From Micavibrio sp. (GTDB taxonomy: Bacteria; Patescibacteriota; Minisyncoccia; Moranbacterales; GCA-2747515): a stretch of 47,383 nt of DNA. The stretch lies in assembly GCA_020718085.1 (NCBI GenBank), contig DYDB01000001.1:1-47383 (forward strand), read 5' to 3'. Positions 42,567 through 47,383 of this stretch are shown piece by piece (position 1 is the stretch's first letter; each line of letters opens with the position of its first letter). Both the position numbers and the translations under genes were made by a program. The notes beneath the pieces were generated by a model. That model searched no databases. It saw nothing but the letters and a program-made list of their open reading frames with translations, and was not told the origin of the DNA.

Positions 42567-42612
42567 AAAAAGATCACGTGTGAGGGGGGCACGTTGGTTA
42601 ATTGTAGCCAGC

Positions 42613-42993
42613 ATGCCATATTATAATACTGCACAACGACGATCATATTGTGTGTATCGTCGCGGTGTACAAAAAACAAATACACAAAAACATCCTACTA
42701 CAGCACAAGGCTTTGGTTCTGTTGGTGTTTTCATATTTTCTTGTGTCGTACTCACAGGCATTCTTTATCTTTTCACTGCCAATGATGTTGCGATCAAAGG
42801 TGGTGAGATCTATACGATCGAACAAGAAATTAAGGAATTATCACGTGAAAATGAACAATTAACGATTCAAGAGGCGCAATTGCGTTCTTTGGAGAATATA
42901 GAGAATGTGGTAAAAGATAAGGGCATGGAAGAAGTTTCCGATCCAGTGTATATCGATAAAGAAACATACGTTGCATTGGACGGCGCAATGTAA
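42613..42993 (+). CDS. ftsL: FtsL-like division protein
   Basis: 126 aa from the ATG at 42613 (AGC-ATG, lacking the usual T at -1; the upstream frame overlaps rsmH). A basic cytoplasmic tail is followed by a membrane helix (about 38-55, FIFSCVVLTGILYLF) and a coiled coil (about 65-105, IEQEIKELSRENEQLTIQEA). This topology and the place between rsmH and ftsI match FtsL/DivIC, bitopic proteins of the divisome that recruit FtsI. Sequence is divergent, as always for FtsL. Confidence 0.75.
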   Translation: MPYYNTAQRRSYCVYRRGVQKTNTQKHPTTAQGFGSVGVFIFSCVVLTGILYLFTANDVAIKGGEIYTIEQEIKELSRENEQLTIQEAQLRSLENIENVVKDKGMEEVSDPVYIDKETYVALDGAM

Positions 42994-44771
42994 TGAAAAA
43001 TAAAAAATATACAACAACCAAAAATTCCGCAAAAAATGATCGCGTACTTTGGTCGCGTACATCGATCATCTTTCTTATTTTGGGATGTATTTTTCTTGTA
43101 ATTATTACACGACTAGTTCTCGTGCAAGTTTTTGATTATGAAAAATATTCTTCCTTGGCATTTCGTCAACATACAGTAGAAAAAAACATTACTTCTTTTC
43201 GCGGTGAAATATTTCTAAAAAATAAAGAAGAGGTATACCCACTGGGTGTAAATCGAGAATATTTTATGGCGTATGTATCACCACGTGATATTTCTGATGA
43301 TCATATTGCTGCAGCTGCGCATCAGATTGCACAAGAACTCCAGTTGGATGAGGGGATCATATTACAAAAACTTGCCAAAAGACATGATATTCATGAGGAA
43401 CTGAAACATAAAATAACACGTGAAGAGAAAGAAAAAATTGAACAAAAAAATATTGAAGGATTGTATTTCTTGCCGGAATATTTTCGCTTCTACCCAGGCG
43501 GTTCACTAGCTTCGCATGTGATCGGTTTTGTGGGATCTGATGGAGAATCATATCGAGGACGATATGGTATCGAGGCATTTTTTGATGAGGAGTTGCGAGG
43601 TAGTGATGGAAAAGTGATTCAAGAGCGTGATGCGCGTGGCGGATGGCTCGCCAATACAGATCGTATTGTTTCTGAAAAAAAAGATGGTACGGATCTCTAT
43701 TTAACGATCGATTATACGGTTCAATATGAGGTGGAACGTATTCTCAAGTCATCAATTGAGGAATTTGATGCAGAGGGTGGATCTATTATTGTTATGGAGC
43801 CAAAAACAGGGAAGATCCTCGCGATTGCAAATGATCCAATGTTCACACCAAATAATTATAACGAAGTTGAAGATGTGGCGGTTTTTCGCAATCATGCAAT
43901 ATCAGATGAGTACGAATGTGGTTCCGTGTTCAAGCCTATTACCATGGCAATGGGATTGGATGATGGTAAGGTAAATAAAGATACAACATATGTGGACACA
44001 GGCGCTGTCAAAGTTGCAGAGTACACAATTAAAAATTCTGAAGATAAAGTATACGGACTTCGCACAATGACACAGGTTTTGGAGGACTCCATTAATACGG
44101 GAGTGATCCATGTAGAGCGTTTAATAGGAAATAAGAAATTCAAGGATTATGCAGAGCGCTTTGGATTTGGTACGGTAACGGGTATTGAATTGCCTGCAGA
44201 GGCCAATGGTAATGTTTCTAATCTTGCACATGTCAAACGAGATGTTGAATATTACACAGCATCATTTGGACAGGGTATTACAGTAACACCACTGCAACTT
44301 GCTAGTGCATATAGTGCATTAGCTAATGGTGGATTTGTGATGAGACCTCAAATTATCGAAAAGAAATCATATGCTGATGGCAGCCAAAAAATTATTGAAC
44401 CTTATCCGGTACATCGCGTGATCAGTGAAGAAGCATCAAAACAGATTGGAGAGATGTTGCGCAGTGTTGTGGTGAACGGTCATGGGAAACGCGCAGATGT
44501 ACCAGGTTATCTTATCGGCGGAAAAACGGGAACGGCACAAGTTGCAAAGACTGGTGAAAAGGGGTATGATGACTCTCAAACGATCGGTACATTTGCAGGA
44601 TATGGTCCGATCAACGATCCTCGTTTTGTGATCGTTGTACGTATTGATAACCCAAAAAAAGTGATCTGGGCCGAATCCAGTGCTGCGCCAACATTCGGTC
44701 GTGTGATGAAATATTTATTGGATTTTTATAATATACCACCTACGGAGTCGATCATATCAGAAAAAAAATAG
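42993..44771 (+). CDS. ftsI: Peptidoglycan transpeptidase FtsI / PBP2 family (class B PBP)
   Basis: 592 aa, overlapping the ftsL stop by one base (TAATG), so translation is coupled. N-terminal membrane helix (about 25-45), a dimerisation domain and the transpeptidase domain with SVFK (about 310), SIN (about 366) and KTGTAQ (about 511). There are no PASTA repeats. It crosslinks septal peptidoglycan. Adjacent to ftsL and murF. Confidence 0.93.
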   Translation: MKNKKYTTTKNSAKNDRVLWSRTSIIFLILGCIFLVIITRLVLVQVFDYEKYSSLAFRQHTVEKNITSFRGEIFLKNKEEVYPLGVNREYFMAYVSPRDISDDHIAAAAHQIAQELQLDEGIILQKLAKRHDIHEELKHKITREEKEKIEQKNIEGLYFLPEYFRFYPGGSLASHVIGFVGSDGESYRGRYGIEAFFDEELRGSDGKVIQERDARGGWLANTDRIVSEKKDGTDLYLTIDYTVQYEVERILKSSIEEFDAEGGSIIVMEPKTGKILAIANDPMFTPNNYNEVEDVAVFRNHAISDEYECGSVFKPITMAMGLDDGKVNKDTTYVDTGAVKVAEYTIKNSEDKVYGLRTMTQVLEDSINTGVIHVERLIGNKKFKDYAERFGFGTVTGIELPAEANGNVSNLAHVKRDVEYYTASFGQGITVTPLQLASAYSALANGGFVMRPQIIEKKSYADGSQKIIEPYPVHRVISEEASKQIGEMLRSVVVNGHGKRADVPGYLIGGKTGTAQVAKTGEKGYDDSQTIGTFAGYGPINDPRFVIVVRIDNPKKVIWAESSAAPTFGRVMKYLLDFYNIPPTESIISEKK

Positions 44772-44772
44772 T

Positions 44773-46017
44773 ATGTATCAAAAAACACTCAAACTCTCCA
44801 TATATGAATCTTTGTTGCGATGGATGGCCCGCATTGTATTGTGGCGTCATAAACCTTATATTATCGGCATAACAGGATCAGTTGGTAAAACAACCACAAA
44901 AGATATGATCGCACATGTATTGCAAGGTCATAAGAGTATTGGATACACAAAAAAAAATTATAACAATGAAGTCGGTGTGCCATTGACACTTTTTGGTATT
45001 GATCGAGATGTAAACTCCATCTCAGGAGTATTTTATACGTTTTATAAGTGGTTGAGTGTATTGTGTGTGGCAAAATATCCTGAGATTGTTGTCTTGGAAA
45101 TGGGCGTGGATCGTCCTGGTGATATGGATTATCTGATGAATTTTGTGTCGCCGGATATTTCCATTCTTACAACAATTGCTCCTGCACATAGTGAGTTTTT
45201 CCCATCCGTTGAACATATTGCACAGGAAAAACAAAAAATTATCACAAAAATGAAAAATGGGGGAGTGGCAATCGTAAATGCTGATGATCGTAATGTTGTG
45301 AATGTATGCGACAAAACGAAAAATCGATGTGTTACGTATGGTACGGATACACATGCGAATTTTTCAGCAACAGATATTGAAGTGTGTTTTCAACAATGCT
45401 ATACAACAGGTTTGTCCTTCAAATTAAATTATGATGGTAAGGTAATTCCAGTACGTCTGAGCAATTTATGTGCCGATCATATGGTCTTTGCTGCACTCGC
45501 AACACTTGCTGTTGCACATGAGCTCAAGATCAATTTGATCGAAGCAGTGAGTGATCTGGCAGATTTTGTCACATCGCCTGGCCGCATGAGGCTTCTTACA
45601 GCGAAAAATGATGCGCTTGTGATCGATGACACATATAATGCGTCTCCAAAAGCGATGAAAGCGGCAGTATACACACTCGGCAGGATCCCCGCAAAAAGAA
45701 AAATCGCCGTATTGGGGGATATGCGTGAATTGGGAAAGGTATCTGTTGCAGAACACAAAAAGGTTGCAACATATATTGTAGAAAACAAGATTGATGCAGT
45801 GTTTTTTGTGGGAGAAAAAATGCATGATGCATATGAGACATTGCAACAACGAACAATAGAAAAAATATATTTTCCAGATGCAAAAAGTGCGGTGGAACAT
45901 GTGGTAAAATACGTTGAACAAGGGGATGTAATTTTGGTAAAGGGATCCCGAGGTGTGCATATGGAATCTATTGTGCAGAGAATTGTCAATGATCCATCAC
46001 AAACGATCCAGTATTGA
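44773..46017 (+). CDS. murF: UDP-N-acetylmuramoyl-tripeptide--D-alanyl-D-alanine ligase
   Basis: 414 aa. P-loop GITGSVGKTTTKDMI (about 33-47), NYNNEVGVPLTL, LEMGVDRPGDMDYL, VDDTYNASPKAMKAA-type motif (VIDDTYNASPKAMKAA) and GDVILVKGSRG. It adds D-Ala-D-Ala to the UDP-MurNAc tripeptide. It starts 1 nt after the ftsI stop. murE and mraY, often between ftsI and murF, are not here. Slightly shorter than typical because of a reduced N-terminal domain. Confidence 0.88.
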   Translation: MYQKTLKLSIYESLLRWMARIVLWRHKPYIIGITGSVGKTTTKDMIAHVLQGHKSIGYTKKNYNNEVGVPLTLFGIDRDVNSISGVFYTFYKWLSVLCVAKYPEIVVLEMGVDRPGDMDYLMNFVSPDISILTTIAPAHSEFFPSVEHIAQEKQKIITKMKNGGVAIVNADDRNVVNVCDKTKNRCVTYGTDTHANFSATDIEVCFQQCYTTGLSFKLNYDGKVIPVRLSNLCADHMVFAALATLAVAHELKINLIEAVSDLADFVTSPGRMRLLTAKNDALVIDDTYNASPKAMKAAVYTLGRIPAKRKIAVLGDMRELGKVSVAEHKKVATYIVENKIDAVFFVGEKMHDAYETLQQRTIEKIYFPDAKSAVEHVVKYVEQGDVILVKGSRGVHMESIVQRIVNDPSQTIQY

Positions 46018-46042
46018 TTTTTGGGAGAATCTTTGATATACT
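46014..46042 (+). promoter_or_regulatory. Promoter for tRNA-Glu
   Basis: TTGATT (46014-46019), 17 bp, TATACT (46037-46042) with TGA extension; the -35 overlaps the murF stop. A hairpin TTGTC-TTCT-GACAA (46051-46064) precedes the tRNA. Confidence 0.6.
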
Positions 46043-46071
46043 CAACCCTGTTGTCTTCTGACAAACAATAG

Positions 46072-46143
46072 GGCCCTATCGTCTAGAGGCTAGGACGTAT
46101 CCCTCTCACGGATGAAACCGGGGTTCGATTCCCCGTAGGGTCA
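46072..46143 (+). tRNA. tRNA-Glu (CTC)
   Basis: Acceptor GGCCCTA/TAGGGTC, D-arm GTCTAGAGGCTAGGAC, anticodon loop CTCTCAC (anticodon CTC), T-arm CGGGG-TTCGATT-CCCCG, discriminator A. CCA not encoded. The CTC anticodon implies a second Glu tRNA (TTC) elsewhere. Confidence 0.92.
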
Positions 46144-46232
46144 CACAAGTGTAATTTTGAAGCTCAAATTCTGAATTTCGAATGAATATAACGTAAGATG
46201 CACATGTGAATGTAGAGCTTTGGGTAGCTCAC

Positions 46233-46269
46233 TTGCATTTTTGGAGGAAGTGTGTATACTAGGGTATAC
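46233..46269 (+). promoter_or_regulatory. rpmG-rpmB promoter with twin GTATAC palindromes
   Basis: TTGCAT (46233-46238), 16 bp, TATACT (46255-46260). GTATAC occurs at 46254-46259 and 46264-46269, 10 bp apart, so a symmetric operator-like site covers the -10 and the start. An imperfect hairpin (46198-46238) precedes it and may end the tRNA-Glu transcript. Confidence 0.5.
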
Positions 46270-46328
46270 ATATAAAAGTGCATAGAAAAGCGCTTTTTAT
46301 TAGTGTTTGTTTATTTTTTTATACCATT

Positions 46329-46502
46329 ATGTCGCAAGATAATCTTATCAAGCTTGTTTCACAAGGAGATGAAGAAGGAAAAGGAAAAGGTCATATCATT
46401 TGGTCACATAAAAACGCCAAAAAACTTCGTGGAATCAAAATTGAGGTCAAAAAATTCAATCCGATTGCAAAGAAACACACGGTTTATCGTGAAAAAAAAT
46501 AA
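46329..46502 (+). CDS. rpmG: Ribosomal protein bL33
   Basis: 57 aa from the ATG at 46329 (CATT-ATG). SQDNLIKLVSQGDEEGKGKG then IIWSHKNAKKLRGIKIEVKK and a basic FNPIAKKHTVYREKK tail match bL33. The zinc-binding cysteines are absent (Cys-minus type). Located 30 nt upstream of rpmB. Confidence 0.8.
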   Translation: MSQDNLIKLVSQGDEEGKGKGHIIWSHKNAKKLRGIKIEVKKFNPIAKKHTVYREKK

Positions 46503-46532
46503 TTTTAATTCGTTTTGTAATACGCCAAAAAT

Positions 46533-46766
46533 ATGTCACGAACATGTGAAATTACAGGAAAAGGCACAGCAACTGGTAATAATGTTTCTCATTCACAGCG
46601 AAAAACCAGAAGAACTTTCAAGATCAATCTTCAAAAGCGAAATTTGATCAATCCTGCAACGGGATTAAAAATGTCGGTAAGACTTTCTACCTCTGCGCTT
46701 CGCACGCTCAAAAAATGGCAGAGCGAGGGTAAACAATATGATCTTCGTGCACTTATCCAAAACTAA
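46533..46766 (+). CDS. rpmB: Ribosomal protein bL28
   Basis: 77 aa. RTCEITGKGTATGNNVSHSQ (residues 3-22), RKTRRTFKINLQ, MSVRLSTSALRTLKKW. Classic L28 layout, normal length. AAT-ATG start. Ends 5 nt before a terminator. Confidence 0.93.
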   Translation: MSRTCEITGKGTATGNNVSHSQRKTRRTFKINLQKRNLINPATGLKMSVRLSTSALRTLKKWQSEGKQYDLRALIQN

Positions 46767-46771
46767 CAAAG

Positions 46772-46803
46772 AAAAATCATCGCGTACGTGATGATTTTTT
46801 ATT
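46772..46803 (+). terminator. Terminator after rpmB
   Basis: AAAAATCATC (46772-46781) pairs with GATGATTTTT (46790-46799), inner CGTACG palindrome, followed by T-rich sequence. Confidence 0.82.
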
Positions 46804-46811
46804 TTTTTAAG

Positions 46812-46840
46812 TTGTTCATATGAGAGAAAAGTAGTATAAT
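46812..46840 (+). promoter_or_regulatory. Promoter for the terminal lipoprotein gene
   Basis: TTGTTC (46812-46817), 17 bp, TATAAT (46835-46840). Leader of about 22 nt. Confidence 0.6.
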
Positions 46841-46868
46841 TGGATCATCTAATCTATAAAATATTTTT

Positions 46869-47383
46869 ATGCAAAGAAAGATTATTTTAACAACAATGAT
46901 GATCGGTGTTGCATTGACGTTGAGTGCATGTGGTGCAAAAATTCCCACACAAGAACAGATTAAGGAAACCGCCAATACGGCACAGCAAAAGGTGGAAGAT
47001 GGCGGAAAAAAGATCACGGGAAGTATGGAAGATGTTGTGATGATGGATGAGCCAATGAAATGTACGTGGGAAGAAGAGAGTGGAACAAGTGGTGTTACAT
47101 ATGTTGACGGTGAAAAAGTGAATAGCAAGATTTCTAATATGCCGGTGGGGCCAAATGGTGAATTGGGAGACTCATATACGATTAGTGATGGGGAATGGGT
47201 ATATATGTGGTCGTCGCTTTCTGCACAGGGCACAAAGATGAAAATGAACAAAGAAATGGCGGAACAGAAAGATCTTCCCGAAGTTAATGTTCCAAAGGAT
47301 GAGCAAATGCCTGAGAGCAAATTTGATGGATTGGACATGAGCACACAAAATAACTATGATTGTGGTAAATGGAAGGCGGATGC
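46869..47383 (+). CDS. Lipoprotein of unknown function (3' truncated)
   Basis: At least 171 aa; the frame is open at the window end. The ATG at 46869 (TTT-ATG) starts a lipoprotein signal peptide with lipobox LSAC (Cys21). It continues with a helical spacer (QEQIKETANTAQQKVEDGGK), then a domain with CTWEEESGTSGVTYVDGEKV and DGEWVYMWSSLSAQGTKMK and a second Cys near residue 165. The beta-rich layout with paired Cys recalls small secreted domains of Patescibacteria; no function assigned. A long frame on the opposite strand is only its shadow. Confidence 0.75.
   Translation, partial: MQRKIILTTMMIGVALTLSACGAKIPTQEQIKETANTAQQKVEDGGKKITGSMEDVVMMDEPMKCTWEEESGTSGVTYVDGEKVNSKISNMPVGPNGELGDSYTISDGEWVYMWSSLSAQGTKMKMNKEMAEQKDLPEVNVPKDEQMPESKFDGLDMSTQNNYDCGKWKAD

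Noticed and set aside
42397-42612. N-terminal extension of ftsL into rsmH
   Set aside because: The extension is the rsmH 3' end read in another frame; the ATG at 42613 gives the expected FtsL size.
46799-47344. 181-aa minus-strand ORF at the window end
   Set aside because: It is the shadow of the lipoprotein gene, which has a promoter, lipobox and normal codon use.

Overview
The window looks like a chromosomal segment of a Candidate Phyla Radiation (Patescibacteria) bacterium, or a close relative. The reasons are: short, tightly packed genes; single-gene versions of core pathways; a TraG/VirB4-like ATPase next to a membrane-anchored partner; a sigma-region-4/HARE-HTH protein; Cys-rich repeat surface proteins; a GIY-YIG ORF beside a tRNA; and tRNA genes without an encoded CCA. 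Composition is AT-rich. Most genes are on the + strand, whose coding sequences are G/T-rich, as expected of a leading strand. TGA is used as an ordinary stop, so this is not the UGA-recoding branch (Gracilibacteria/Absconditabacteria). The assignment is inference from gene content; no rRNA is present.

Layout. 1-7.8 kb: 5'-truncated UvrD-like helicase/nuclease, MscS channel, membrane-anchored TPR protein, secreted Cys-rich repeat protein, and a voltage-sensor channel with an unusual pore. 7.8-18 kb: trans- and cis-prenyltransferases, YjbQ, a PCMT-like methyltransferase, MltG, a DEDDy exonuclease (minus), a C39-like peptidase, a thermonuclease, a MutY-like glycosylase, IspH, an M50 protease and a D-aminoacylase homologue with substituted catalytic residues. 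18-22.4 kb: MurD, tRNA-Ala(TGC), a rearranged tRNA-Ile(GAT) locus with a GIY-YIG ORF, a PEGA/propeller protein (minus), a small membrane protein and tRNA-Lys(TTT) (minus). 22.4-25.5 kb: beta-propeller lipoprotein, ribosome recycling factor, RseP. 25.5-32.4 kb: complete F1Fo ATP synthase operon. 32.4-40.8 kb: AhpD-like protein (minus), sigma4/HARE-HTH regulator with a leader ORF, membrane protein plus TraG-like ATPase, two small proteins, alanyl-tRNA synthetase, and a Gly-rich unknown. 40.8-41.2 kb: a regulatory/repeat-rich gap. 41.2-46 kb: a short dcw cluster (mraZ-rsmH-ftsL-ftsI-murF). 46-47.4 kb: tRNA-Glu(CTC), rpmG, rpmB and a 3'-truncated lipoprotein.

How it fits together. IspH, the polyprenyl synthetase and UppS supply the isoprenoid carrier. 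MurD, MurF, FtsI, FtsL and MltG use it in peptidoglycan synthesis and division. ATP synthase, Frr, bL33, bL28, AlaS with its G3:U70 tRNA-Ala, and the other tRNAs form the energy/translation core. The envelope genes and the TraG-like ATPase pair are the most lineage-specific part.

Most striking: in about 43 of 47 assigned starts the base just before ATG is T, with almost no Shine-Dalgarno sequences. Also notable are the duplicated tRNA-Ile pieces around the GIY-YIG ORF, the D-aminoacylase homologue lacking its expected ligands, a mosaic alaS, a leader ORF that alone carries a strong Shine-Dalgarno, fully overlapping divergent promoters, and a folded element with tandem DnaA-like boxes upstream of mraZ.
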